A program made the translations under genes and the position numbers. Source: Planctomyces sp. (GTDB lineage Bacteria > Planctomycetota > Planctomycetia > Planctomycetales > Planctomycetaceae). From it: DNA of 64,000 bases. The DNA is taken from NCBI GenBank assembly GCA_019636235.1, contig JAHBXW010000013.1, positions 1-64,000 on the forward strand, written 5' to 3'. This document shows positions 7,969 to 16,334 of this stretch, in pieces. Under the pieces are notes generated by a model. The model made no database searches and was not told where the DNA came from. It saw only the letters and a list, made by a program, of their open reading frames with translations. Numbering within the stretch: the first letter of the stretch is position 1; each line of letters begins with the position of its first letter.

Positions 7969-9396
7969 ATGAAGATGCTGAGCGGATTGTGTCTGCTGTT
8001 GTTGGCGGCGGGGCTGGATGCGGAACGAGCCCGGGCGTCGGAAGCGCCGCCGGCGCTGTTCGTCGAGGGCTACGCCGATCGCGTCAGCTACGCGCCGGGC
8101 GAAGAAGTGCAGTTCCATGTGTCGACGACGGCGCCGACGTACAGCCTTGAGATCGCCCGGATCGGCGCGGAATCGCAAATCGTCTTCTCGAAGTCGGACA
8201 TCCCCGGCGCGGCGCACCCGGTTCCCGAACACGCCTCCTCGCACGGCTGCGGCTGGCCGGAATCGTTCCGCACTACTGTTCTGCAGGGCTGGACCAGCGG
8301 CTATTACCAGGCGACATTCCGGGCGATGGACACCGGCGGCAAGTTCGTCGGGCGCGGGCGGCGGACCGCCGAATCAAGCACGTTCTTCATCGTCCGTCCG
8401 GCCATCCCCGGCCGCAGCACGAAGATTCTGCTGCAGCTCTCAACGAACACCTACAACGCCTACAACAACTGGGGCGGCGGCAGCCTGTATGGGTATCATG
8501 GGCGGGCCAATCTGCAGGGGAACCGCGTCTCGTTCCTGCGCCCGTCCGCCAGCCAGTTCGCCGCCTGGGAACGTCCCTTCGTCGCCTGGGCGGAGAAGAA
8601 CGGGTACGAGCTCGATTACTGCGCGAACAGCGATCTCGAACAACTGCCCGATCTGCTCAAGAATTACCAGCTCGTGCTGAGCGTCGGCCACGACGAGTAC
8701 TGGTCGGCCGGGATGCGGGACAAGCTGGAGGCGTTCATCGGCCGCGGCGGGAATGTCGCGTTCTTCAGCGGGAACACGTGCTGCTGGCAGGTCCGTCCGG
8801 AGGACAACGGCACGGCCCTGCTGTGCTGGAAACAGGCCTTCAACATGGACCCGGTGTTCCGCGAAAAGGACAAGTCGAAGCTGAGCACGCTGTGGAGCCA
8901 CCACCTGGTGGGGCGGCCGGAGAATCAGCTGACGGGCGTCGGGTTCCTATGGGGCGGTTACCACCTCAGCCACGGGCAGTTCATGGACGGCAAGGGCGCC
9001 TACCGCGTCCACGACCCCGACCACTGGATTTTCGCGGGCACGCAGCTCAAGCAGGACGATGAGTTCGGCGCGATGCACACGATCGTCGGCTATGAGTGCG
9101 ACGGGTGCGAACTGGAATGGAAGGACGGAATTCCCAGTCCCACGCATCGGGACGGCACGCCGGAGACATTTGAAGTCCTGGCGACGTGCCCGGCGCGCTG
9201 GCATCCCGACGACTGCGAGTGGTACGACCAGTGGGAGCCAGGCCGCACCGGAAACGCCTGCCTGGGCGTTTACACCCGCGGCGGCACGGTGTTCACCGCC
9301 GGGTCGACCGACTGGGCGCACGGCCTCCGCGGCGGCGACCTCGTGGTCGAGCAGATCACCAAGAACATTCTCAACCGGCTCGGCGAAGCGCCCTGA
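7969..9396 (+). CDS. N,N-dimethylformamidase-like secreted protein
   Basis: A 475-residue protein resembling the large-subunit C-terminal domain of N,N-dimethylformamidase, a mononuclear-iron amidohydrolase. A signal peptide covers about residues 1-25. A beta-rich domain follows (VEGYADRVSYAPGEEVQFHV), then the diagnostic segments LSTNTYNAYNNWGGGSLYGY and SVGHDEYWSAGMRD (His241, Glu243, Tyr244); Glu and Tyr residues bind the iron in characterised enzymes. The C-terminal segment VFTAGSTDWAHGL is also typical. Family members in planctomycetes are uncharacterised, so the amide substrate is unknown. The ATG at the signal peptide was taken; the in-frame upstream extension runs into the sulfatase gene. 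It converges with the ExeA-like gene, 30 bases away. Confidence 0.85.
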   Translation: MKMLSGLCLLLLAAGLDAERARASEAPPALFVEGYADRVSYAPGEEVQFHVSTTAPTYSLEIARIGAESQIVFSKSDIPGAAHPVPEHASSHGCGWPESFRTTVLQGWTSGYYQATFRAMDTGGKFVGRGRRTAESSTFFIVRPAIPGRSTKILLQLSTNTYNAYNNWGGGSLYGYHGRANLQGNRVSFLRPSASQFAAWERPFVAWAEKNGYELDYCANSDLEQLPDLLKNYQLVLSVGHDEYWSAGMRDKLEAFIGRGGNVAFFSGNTCCWQVRPEDNGTALLCWKQAFNMDPVFREKDKSKLSTLWSHHLVGRPENQLTGVGFLWGGYHLSHGQFMDGKGAYRVHDPDHWIFAGTQLKQDDEFGAMHTIVGYECDGCELEWKDGIPSPTHRDGTPETFEVLATCPARWHPDDCEWYDQWEPGRTGNACLGVYTRGGTVFTAGSTDWAHGLRGGDLVVEQITKNILNRLGEAP

Positions 9397-9426
9397 CGCC
9401 CCGTCGCAGACGGTTCCCGCGCCGCG

Positions 9427-10248
9427 TCACTCGACGGCGACGGTCAACAGCTCCTCGGCGGCCGCCTCGATCTCAACCGGGGAAATCGACGTCAGCCGAT
9501 CGGCGAACCCGACCAGCAGCGACAGGTCGCAGAGCTGGTTGATCCGCCGCGGGATGCCCTGCGACAGTTCCCACAGCACGGCGAGCGCTTCGGCGGTGAA
9601 CACCGGTTCCGGCTGACCGGCATGCGCGAGCCGCGACGCGACGTACTGGCCCGTTTCCTCGGCCGACAGCGGGCGGAGCGTGGTTCGCACTGCGAAGCGC
9701 TCGTCGAAGGCGCCGTTGCGCTGCAGCCGCGGGATCAGGTCCGGCTCGCCCACCAGGATCAGCGAGAAGTGCGAGCGGGCCTCGGTCGAAATGTTCAGCA
9801 GCAGGTGCAGCACCTGGAACTGCTCGGGGACCAGCAATTGCGCTTCGTCGATGACGAGAATCGGATGCCGGCCCTCGGCGGCGAGACGCGTCAGCCGGTG
9901 TTCGAGCACCGCCAGCACGCGATCGGTGCGCAGCGTGTCTTGCGGATGGCCCGGCTCGGCGCCGAGTTTCGCAGACAGGTAGGCGAGGAGTTCCGCCGGA
10001 CTCATCTGCGGGAACACGAGTCGCGCCAGCGGTCCGGCCGAGGGCGCGATGTCGGCCTCGAGGACGTGAGTCAGGAATGTCTTGCCCAGGCCATGCGCGC
10101 CCGTCAGCACGCCCGCGCCCAGCCGATGTTCGACGAGGTAGCGCAGTTTGAGCAGCGCGCCCTGGTGAGTGCGCGTGGCGCAGAATGAGGAAACGTCCGG
10201 CGCGCCGTGAAACGGGGGCCGCTGGAGCTTCCAGTAACTTTCGTACAT
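9427..10248 (-). CDS. ExeA/GspA-like AAA ATPase
   Basis: A 273-residue AAA+ ATPase of the ExeA/GspA (TniB-like) group. It begins MYESYWKLQRPPF, the usual opening (YESYWGL..PPF). Walker A is GAHGLGKT (50-57) and Walker B ILVIDEAQ (130-137); a sensor-like segment (SLILVGEPDL) and the lid signature SQGIPRRINQLCDLSL follow. ExeA partners a single-span protein, ExeB, in placing type II secretion complexes. The gene 42 bases upstream encodes just such a single-span protein, so they are probably co-transcribed as a pair. No peptidoglycan-binding domain is attached, unlike Aeromonas ExeA. Not part of a transposon here, since no transposase is nearby. Confidence 0.85.
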   Translation of the reverse strand: MYESYWKLQRPPFHGAPDVSSFCATRTHQGALLKLRYLVEHRLGAGVLTGAHGLGKTFLTHVLEADIAPSAGPLARLVFPQMSPAELLAYLSAKLGAEPGHPQDTLRTDRVLAVLEHRLTRLAAEGRHPILVIDEAQLLVPEQFQVLHLLLNISTEARSHFSLILVGEPDLIPRLQRNGAFDERFAVRTTLRPLSAEETGQYVASRLAHAGQPEPVFTAEALAVLWELSQGIPRRINQLCDLSLLVGFADRLTSISPVEIEAAAEELLTVAVE

Positions 10249-10290
10249 GACGAATCCCCGGGCCGTGCCGCCGGCTGCGGCAACGAATGC

Positions 10291-10974
10291 TCAATCGATT
10301 TCGATGGTTCCGGCCAGCCAGGCGCCGCGCCCCGCGGCGCTCGCGGCAGTGGAATCCGGAAGAAGTCGGTGGCGTACGGGCTGGACGCGGCGGAAGCTGG
10401 CGGCGTCGCTGGCCTGGGCGAGGGCGTGGACGACGCGATCGCCCGCCGGCGACTCTTCCCCCGAGGTGACGATGACGTCCGACGGCGCCGCTGGCGCGCT
10501 CGACGCAGCGGCGACTGTCGCGCCGCGGCTGCGGGCCTTCAGCTCCAGAACCTCCCGCTCGTCCTGGAACCGGGCCAGGCGTTCCGACCAGGGGGGAGGC
10601 GTGACACGTTCGCGTCCCGTCGCTGGGCCGGAGGCGTTCGCGGTCTCGGGCTTCTGACGGACAAAGGGCCGGGGTCCCGGAACGCCGGCGATATTGAGAG
10701 CTTCATTCGCCGGGGCGTCAACCGGGCTCAGCTCCCGGGACACGCTGGCTGCGGATTGCCGCCGCAGCGGCCGTTCCAGGGGGGTGAACAGAATGTCGTC
10801 CGAGTCGTCGGCGTCGAGGAGACTGGCGTCATCCTCGCCGGCGGCCGTCGAAATGCCGAATGACGCGAGCTTGAGGTCGGGCTGGAGCAGCACCACGGCG
10901 GCGGCGGCCAGACCCGCCGCGACTGCGGCGACCAGCAGAGTCTGCCGATGCGATGCTTCAGGCGGCTTGTCCAT
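10291..10974 (-). CDS. single-span membrane protein, possible ExeB-like partner
   Basis: A 227-residue protein of unknown function. One transmembrane helix sits at about residues 11-29 ([19 protein letters not shown]) behind a short basic N-terminus, so most of the chain should be periplasmic. The rest is Ala/Pro/Arg-rich and probably disordered to about residue 180, with an Asp-rich patch ([14 protein letters not shown]), and it ends in a short ordered-looking segment ([12 protein letters not shown]). It lies 42 bases upstream of the ExeA-like ATPase on the same strand. The partnership is inferred from topology and position only; no GspB domain can be proved by eye. It diverges from glyA. 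Confidence 0.7.
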   Translation of the reverse strand: MDKPPEASHRQTLLVAAVAAGLAAAAVVLLQPDLKLASFGISTAAGEDDASLLDADDSDDILFTPLERPLRRQSAASVSRELSPVDAPANEALNIAGVPGPRPFVRQKPETANASGPATGRERVTPPPWSERLARFQDEREVLELKARSRGATVAAASSAPAAPSDVIVTSGEESPAGDRVVHALAQASDAASFRRVQPVRHRLLPDSTAASAAGRGAWLAGTIEID

Positions 10975-11124
10975 CCTGCGCGATCCTCCGGATCGATGCC
11001 ACGCCGACGCCCGTCCGGGGCGCCTGCTTGGATCATCGGCCGGAGGGAAAATCCCGGAATAGCAACTTTGCCGAAAGAGCCGGGATTCCCGCCGGGAAGC
11101 GGCGGGCCACCGAATTCCGGTGCG

Positions 11125-11154
11125 TGGCGACCGGCCCCGCCACGGCCTATAAAT
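11125..11154 (+). promoter_or_regulatory. possible glyA promoter
   Basis: A TATAAAT box at 11148-11154 stands out in very GC-rich sequence, 38 bases before the glyA ATG. The best -35 candidate at 17-base spacing (TGGCGA) is poor, so only the -10 is suggestive. Confidence 0.35.
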
Positions 11155-11192
11155 CCGGTCACGTTTCTGAAGTCCGGGTGGGAGCGAATGCA

Positions 11193-12461
11193 ATGACGGC
11201 CACGGATCAGAGCCTGCAGCAGGCCGATCGTGAAGTGTTTGATGCGGTGCGGCGCGAGGAGCGCCGGCAATCGGAAGGCCTCGAACTGATCGCCTCGGAG
11301 AACTACACCAGCGCGGCGGTGCTTGAGGCCGCCGGCACGGTGCTCACGAACAAGTACGCCGAGGGTTATCCCGGACGACGATACTACGGCGGCTGCGAGT
11401 TCGTCGACGAGGTCGAAAACCTCGCCCGCGAGCGTCTGAAGCAGCTGTTCGGCGCCGAGCACGTCAACGTGCAGCCGCACGCCGGCTCGCAGGCCAACAT
11501 GGCCGCCTACATGAGCGTCCTGCAGCCGGGCGACACGATCCTCACCATGGACCTGGCGCACGGCGGCCACCTGACGCACGGCATGTCGCTGAACTTCTCC
11601 GGCAAGCTGTATCGCGTGGTGCACTACGGCGTGCGGGCGGACGATCACCGGATCGACTTCGATCAGGTGGCCCGGCTGGCCAAGGAGCAGCGGCCGAAGA
11701 TGATCGTCGCGGGAGCGAGCGCCTATCCCCGGGAGATCGATCACGCGAAGTTCGCGGAGATCGCCAAAGAGGCCGGGGCTCTCCTGATGGTCGACATGGC
11801 GCACTACTCGGGGCTGGTGGCGGGCGGCGTGCACAACAGCCCGGTGCCGCACGCCGACTTCGTGACGACGACGACGCACAAGACGCTGCGGGGCCCCCGA
11901 TCGGGAGTCGTCATGTGCCGCGAGGCGTTTGCGAAGGATGTCGACAAGACGGTCTTTCCCGGCCTGCAGGGGGGTCCGCTGATGCACATCATCGCCGCCA
12001 AGGCGGTGTGCTTCGGCGAAGCCCTGCGTCCGTCGTTCAAGGACTATGCCCGGCAGGTGGTGGCGAACGCGCAGACGCTGGCCGAGACGCTGACCGCCGG
12101 CGGCGTGAAGCTGGCTTCGGGGGGGACCGACAACCATCTGATGCTGTGCGACGTGACGTCGATCGGCCTGACGGGCAAGATCGCCGAACAGGCGCTCGAC
12201 CGGGCGGGGATCACCGTCAACAAGAACATGATTCCGTACGACGCCCGCAAGCCGCTCGATCCAAGCGGCATCCGCATCGGCAGCGCGGCGCTGACGACGC
12301 GGGGGATGCGGGAGTCCGACATGCAGCGCGTGGCCGCTTGGATCCTGAGCGTCCTGAAGTCGCCGGACGACGCAGCGGGAATCGACCGGGTGCGCGGCGA
12401 GATCGCGGAGTTCACGAAGTCCTTCCCGGTGCCGGGGATCGACGAGCCGACGGCTGGCTGA
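11193..12461 (+). CDS. glyA: serine hydroxymethyltransferase
   Basis: Pyridoxal-phosphate enzyme of 422 residues that converts serine and tetrahydrofolate to glycine and methylene-tetrahydrofolate, the main one-carbon source. The family signatures are present throughout: LIASENYTS near the N-terminus, [27 protein letters not shown], and the cofactor-binding lysine in [15 protein letters not shown] (Lys230). Length is normal. The ATG overlaps an out-of-frame ATG just upstream; it was chosen because the family N-terminus starts there and GGGAG lies about 9 bases before. It is the only rightward gene between leftward neighbours, and a strong hairpin follows the stop. Confidence 0.97.
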   Translation: MTATDQSLQQADREVFDAVRREERRQSEGLELIASENYTSAAVLEAAGTVLTNKYAEGYPGRRYYGGCEFVDEVENLARERLKQLFGAEHVNVQPHAGSQANMAAYMSVLQPGDTILTMDLAHGGHLTHGMSLNFSGKLYRVVHYGVRADDHRIDFDQVARLAKEQRPKMIVAGASAYPREIDHAKFAEIAKEAGALLMVDMAHYSGLVAGGVHNSPVPHADFVTTTTHKTLRGPRSGVVMCREAFAKDVDKTVFPGLQGGPLMHIIAAKAVCFGEALRPSFKDYARQVVANAQTLAETLTAGGVKLASGGTDNHLMLCDVTSIGLTGKIAEQALDRAGITVNKNMIPYDARKPLDPSGIRIGSAALTTRGMRESDMQRVAAWILSVLKSPDDAAGIDRVRGEIAEFTKSFPVPGIDEPTAG

Positions 12462-12484
12462 GCGGCCCGCCGTCCGCGCATCGC

Positions 12485-12523
12485 CAACGCCCCGGAGAGC
12501 CGGTCGCGCTCCTCGGGGCGTTG
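12485..12523. terminator. bidirectional hairpin between glyA and the cytochrome gene
   Basis: Ten-base perfect stem CAACGCCCCG / CGGGGCGTTG with a 19-base loop, in the 93-base gap between converging genes. It can serve both strands. T-runs are weak (TTGTGTCGT follows on the + strand). Confidence 0.65.
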
Positions 12524-12554
12524 TGTCGTCACGAGATGCGGTCTTGAAGCCTGG

Positions 12555-15089
12555 CTACCGACCCGCGGCGCTGGCGCGGGGCTGGAACACCTCGTGGCCC
12601 GGATCCCCCCCGGACTTCAGGAACGCCACCAGATCGAGGATTTCATCCTCCGAGAACGTATCCAGCAGGCTCTCCGGCATCATCGACGTCGTCGACGGCT
12701 GGCTCTCTTCAATCTCGTCCCGCTGAATGGACTCGATCGAGTTCGGATCGAACATGTTCGTCAGCAGCATCAGGTTCTTTTCGTTGAGGTTGATGACGCG
12801 GCCTTCCAGCACGCGGCCATCCTGCAACTGGTAGACCATCTTCTCGTACTGGTCCGAGATCACCTTGCTGGGCTCAATCAGCGATTCCAGCAGGTTGCGG
12901 TGGTTGAACCGGCCGCCCACGCCCGTCAGGTCCGGCCCCGTCGAGCCTCCCTCCAGACGCACGCGGTGGCACTTGAAACACTGGGCCGCTGAGAACATCG
13001 CCCGGCCGCGGGCGAAATCCCGCCCGTGCAGGCGGTCGTCGACCACCGGCACGAGCTCGTCGACGGTCCACTTCTGGACGAAGGGCCGCTCCGGAGCAAC
13101 CGACGCCGGGTCGACCGCCTCGAAGGCGCCGCTGATCAGCGGCTCGAGCGCCGTGCGCTCCTCGTCCGTCAACGTGTCGATCGCCCCCTTGCGGATGTTG
13201 CGGATGAACCCGATGAACGAGTTTCCGCCGCGCGTTCCCGCCAGCCGGTTGAACCACTCGAAATACTTCGTCCGGTCCTCCAGCGTCCAGTCGCTGGCCA
13301 GCGTCATCAGCGTGAACACGTAATGGATCTGTTCTTCCTGGGTGACGGACCGGTCGAGCACGTCCAGAGTCCGCTTCACTACTCCCGGCGCCTCCAGGTA
13401 GACGAGCTGTTTCGCCAGTTCCAGGTTCAGCCGGGGACTGGCGTTCGGGTACTGCGAGTCGAGCTTCTCGATCACCGAGCGTCGCACGAGCTCATCCCCG
13501 CGGCCCAGCCGGATGAAGACGAGTTGATAGGCCCGCAGCAGATCGACGCGCCGCGCCTCGGTGAGCTGCGACCAGTCGATGCGGTTGAGCGCTTCGATGG
13601 CCCGCGGCTGCAGCGACTCGTCGCCGCAGCGGGCGAGGGCGATGAGGGCTTGAATCGCGGCGATGGGGTTCTGCTCGTCGAGGGCGCGTTCGACCCACCA
13701 CTCGACGGGCTGATGCTCGATGGCGATCCGCGCGGCGAACCGGATGCCGCGGTCCTCGTGGCTGAGGTGGGGCCAGGCGAGGTCGAGCGTATACGGCGAC
13801 TGCTCGCCATGCAGCCGTTCGAGGACGTAGCGCGTGCTCCGCAGAGCCCGCTGGGGATCGTCCCCGCCGGAACTGGCGGGCTCGGTCGATTCGGTTCCGG
13901 TGTAGCTGATCCGGTACAGGCCGGACTGCGTCTTGCGGCCTCCGATCGTGACGTACATCGCGCCGTCCGGATGGATGACGAGATCCGTGACGGGCAGCGG
14001 CTGGGCGGCGGCGAACTTCTCGGCAGTCCCCTGGTAGCTGGAGCCGTCGGGCGTCATGTGCACGGCATAGATGATGCCGTAACTCCAGTCGCAGATGAAC
14101 AGGGCCTTCTGGTACTTCTCGGGGAACTTTGCTCCCGTTCCGAAGACGATGCCCGTGGGCGAACCGGGGCCGATGTCGACCACCGAGCCGAGGCTGTCCG
14201 GGTAGTCCGCCGGCCATTTTCCGGTCCCGCTGCGCCAGCCGAACTCGCTGCCGCTGATCGCATGATTGACGCGCGTCGGCCGGTACCAGGGCGCGCCGAT
14301 GTCCCACTCCATGTCGGCGTCGTAGGTGAACAGCTCCCCTTCGTCGTTGAAGGCGATGTCGTACTGGTTGCGGTAGCCGGTGCTGATCAGGTCGAACCGC
14401 TTGCCCTCCGGGTCGGTGCGGACGATCCAGCCGCCGGGGGCGAAGATGTTGTGAGCATGACCGCCGGCGTCCCACAGCCGCGTCAGCAGGAAGTCTTCGT
14501 TCCAGTTGCGGGGCACGCGGGACGTCTCGGGATCGCACAGCGGCGTGTGGTTGCCGGCGCAGATGTACAGCGACTGCTTGTCGGGCGAGAGAATGACCGC
14601 GTGCGGACCATGCTCGTTGCCGCCGCGGAACGCGCGCAGCAGCGTGACCTCGTCGAACTGGTCGTCGCCATTGGTGTCGCGAACGCGGTACAGGCCGGAC
14701 CCGGGGCCCTCGCGGCCTCCGCCGTTCACGACGACGTACAGGCTGTCGAAGGCGTACAGCAGGCCCTGCGCGGCGCCGATCCGCACGCTGTCGATCGGTT
14801 CGACTTTCGTCTCCGCCGGTTCGGTTCCGGGAGGCGAGACGGTGATGCGGTACAGCTTGCCGTACTGGTCGGACGTGATCAGCCGGCCCTTGTCATCGAC
14901 GCAGAGGCTGACCCACGAGCCCTGTTCCTCGCCGGGGACGGAATACAGGAGTTCCGCCTGAAAGCCGGGAAGCAGGCTGATTCGTTCGACGGGGGTGGCC
15001 TCGGACTGAGCCTGCGCGATCCCGGGGCCGGCGCTGACGAGGACCAGGGCCGCGGCACAGGCCCAGACGTTCCAAACCGCTGCTCGCAT
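12555..15089 (-). CDS. secreted PVC-type heme-binding protein with beta-propeller
   Basis: An 844-residue exported protein with the layout typical of large planctomycete membrane-associated or periplasmic cytochromes. Residues 1-28 are a signal peptide (ending AQAQ). Residues about 35-430 form a PQQ-dehydrogenase-like or DUF7133-type beta-propeller (LPGFQAELLYSVPGEEQGSW, GNEHGPHAVILSPD). About 440-670 is helical and HEAT-like. The C-terminal module contains one c-type heme site, CFKCH (Cys704), with a downstream Met pair (803-804) as possible axial ligand. The heme implies a role in electron transfer; the oxidised substrate, often proposed to be a sugar, is unknown. The ATG was placed at the signal peptide; 30 further in-frame residues upstream are not signal-like. 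Confidence 0.88.
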   Translation of the reverse strand: MRAAVWNVWACAAALVLVSAGPGIAQAQSEATPVERISLLPGFQAELLYSVPGEEQGSWVSLCVDDKGRLITSDQYGKLYRITVSPPGTEPAETKVEPIDSVRIGAAQGLLYAFDSLYVVVNGGGREGPGSGLYRVRDTNGDDQFDEVTLLRAFRGGNEHGPHAVILSPDKQSLYICAGNHTPLCDPETSRVPRNWNEDFLLTRLWDAGGHAHNIFAPGGWIVRTDPEGKRFDLISTGYRNQYDIAFNDEGELFTYDADMEWDIGAPWYRPTRVNHAISGSEFGWRSGTGKWPADYPDSLGSVVDIGPGSPTGIVFGTGAKFPEKYQKALFICDWSYGIIYAVHMTPDGSSYQGTAEKFAAAQPLPVTDLVIHPDGAMYVTIGGRKTQSGLYRISYTGTESTEPASSGGDDPQRALRSTRYVLERLHGEQSPYTLDLAWPHLSHEDRGIRFAARIAIEHQPVEWWVERALDEQNPIAAIQALIALARCGDESLQPRAIEALNRIDWSQLTEARRVDLLRAYQLVFIRLGRGDELVRRSVIEKLDSQYPNASPRLNLELAKQLVYLEAPGVVKRTLDVLDRSVTQEEQIHYVFTLMTLASDWTLEDRTKYFEWFNRLAGTRGGNSFIGFIRNIRKGAIDTLTDEERTALEPLISGAFEAVDPASVAPERPFVQKWTVDELVPVVDDRLHGRDFARGRAMFSAAQCFKCHRVRLEGGSTGPDLTGVGGRFNHRNLLESLIEPSKVISDQYEKMVYQLQDGRVLEGRVINLNEKNLMLLTNMFDPNSIESIQRDEIEESQPSTTSMMPESLLDTFSEDEILDLVAFLKSGGDPGHEVFQPRASAAGR

Positions 15090-15262
15090 CGCATCGATCT
15101 CCGAAGAGGGGGCCGCGCGGACGGCACGGCCAGGCGGGACACAGAACCGCATCATGATTGAGCGATCCATCAACGGCAATCGATCGATGCGCTGAGTTCA
15201 CGGGGATCGGGACTTGGTCGGGCGAGTCGGCGCAACCCGGCGTTTCCACTCGCGCCTGGATT

Positions 15263-15364
15263 GCCGCGGGGATGGGTCCCTCGGCTCGGGTGCGGACGGC
15301 GGTGTGGACATCGACGCCGCTCCGGGGCTTCCCTTGCTGCGCTCGGTCCAGTGCTGGCCACACG
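15263..15364 (+). repeat. dispersed composite repeat, copy B
   Basis: Sits in the 323-base gap upstream of the cytochrome gene, which holds no gene. It aligns with copy A (112-213) over about 100 bases, sharing CCCTCGGCTCGGG, GGACATCG, and CCGGGGCTTCCC...GGCCACAC (36 of 42 at the core). The hairpin arm of copy A is degraded here. The rest of the gap (15090-15262, 15365-15412) shows nothing else I recognise. Confidence 0.75.
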
Positions 15365-15412
15365 CCGCCACCGTGCCGGCCGTCTGCCGCTGCGGGCACG
15401 CCTCAATCAGGG

Positions 15413-15799
15413 CTATTCGGGAATCCTGGTCCCGTCGACGACGCGAAAGATGACGCACCCCGGCAGCGATTCCCGCAGCTCCAGGATGTCTTCGCGAGTC
15501 AAATTCGTGTCACTGAACATCACCGCCACCCAATTGCGGCCAGTCAACGGCTTGAGAATCGACAGCTTCGCTAAATCCTGCTGGCTGAGGTTGCGGCGAT
15601 GGAACTCAACGTGGATCTCGTCGCCGAAGGGCCATGCCCCCAGGCTGCCCATCTTTCCGCCAAGCTCCTGGACGACGGCCGATGCGTCGCTTCTGCGACG
15701 CGACTGGAGCACGTCCCGCACGACGAGCCAACCGGCGCCCGCGATCAGTGCGACCACGACGCCGCGCCTGACTGTCCAGAATGAGCGTCTGTTTTCCAT
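15413..15799 (-). CDS. hypothetical protein with N-terminal membrane anchor
   Basis: A 128-residue protein. After a basic start (MENRRSFWTVRRG) comes one transmembrane helix (about 13-29), then a soluble domain. The C-terminal part alternates Leu and Asp in a leucine-rich-repeat-like manner (LSQQDLAKLSILKPLTG, then LTREDILELRESLPGC), a pattern seen in many small planctomycete proteins. Function unknown. The start was chosen at the ATG directly before the basic segment; the upstream in-frame residues are not protein-like. It stands alone, surrounded by repeat-bearing intergenic DNA. Confidence 0.7.
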   Translation of the reverse strand: MENRRSFWTVRRGVVVALIAGAGWLVVRDVLQSRRRSDASAVVQELGGKMGSLGAWPFGDEIHVEFHRRNLSQQDLAKLSILKPLTGRNWVAVMFSDTNLTREDILELRESLPGCVIFRVVDGTRIPE

Positions 15800-16334
15800 G
15801 CCTGCAGCATACTGCGGTCGCAGGGCGGTCGACGTCCACCGGGCGCCCTTCCTGCCAGCAGAATTCACCAGTGAGCCTGCTGAGCATCCGTCGGACTGCC
15901 AGCGGTGCAACAGGGGACATCCGCGACTCCGGCATCTGATTGGTCAATTACTCCTCAATCACTCCCCTGCCCATCCGGCGTCGAGCTTCGATGGCGAAGT
16001 GTGCCACGGTCCGCTCAAGTCCGCCACCGCTAACCCGGTCCGGACGATCCGTGGCACGCCCGTCAGCGGAGAGATGGGCGCGGTCGGGCGACCAGGGTAC
16101 AGGTTCAGGACAAAGGCAGGTCGGAGAGTTTCCGACTCGCAGCCGGGGCACACTTGATGTCGGGCCGCGACGGCTCGCCAAGGCCCGGCTCCGGATCTGG
16201 TGGGTCTCGGACTCGCCCGCTGGGATCATCACTCGACGCCACCCAACGGCGACGCGACAGACGACAGACGACAGACATGTCCGACGGCGGAGCCGTCGGC
16301 TGGGATTCGTGTCAGTGCCGCGCTCGATCGTCGA
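15800..16334. other. gene-free stretch with repeat fragments
   Basis: No convincing gene in 535 bases. It contains GATTGGTCA near 15937, the reverse of the short ATGACCAATC word found in other repeat-bearing gaps. A 9-base inverted pair GTGCCACGG (16001) / CCGTGGCAC (16049) is present. A module at about 16198-16250 (GGTGGGTCTCG...CTCGACGCCACCCA) resembles modules in copies A and C. A short run of GACAGAC units lies at about 16258-16275. It reads as degraded pieces of the same dispersed repeat. Confidence 0.5.
16281..16299 (-). terminator. hairpin downstream of the uxaA-type gene
   Basis: Eight-base perfect stem CCGACGGC / GCCGTCGG with a three-base loop, 36 bases past the uxaA stop on its strand, followed there by a T-rich run of TGTCGTC units. 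The same hairpin word recurs near 31033 (CCGACGGCTCCGCCGTCG), so it may be a repeat module rather than a dedicated terminator. Confidence 0.45.

Noticed and set aside
9427-10248. Reading the ExeA-like ATPase as a transposition protein (TniB/IstB type)
   Set aside because: No transposase or inverted ends are near, and the adjacent single-span membrane protein fits an ExeA/ExeB pair better.
13026-15161. 711-residue open frame on the + strand opposite the cytochrome gene
   Set aside because: Shadow of the PVC-type cytochrome gene, whose signal peptide and CFKCH motif settle the strand.
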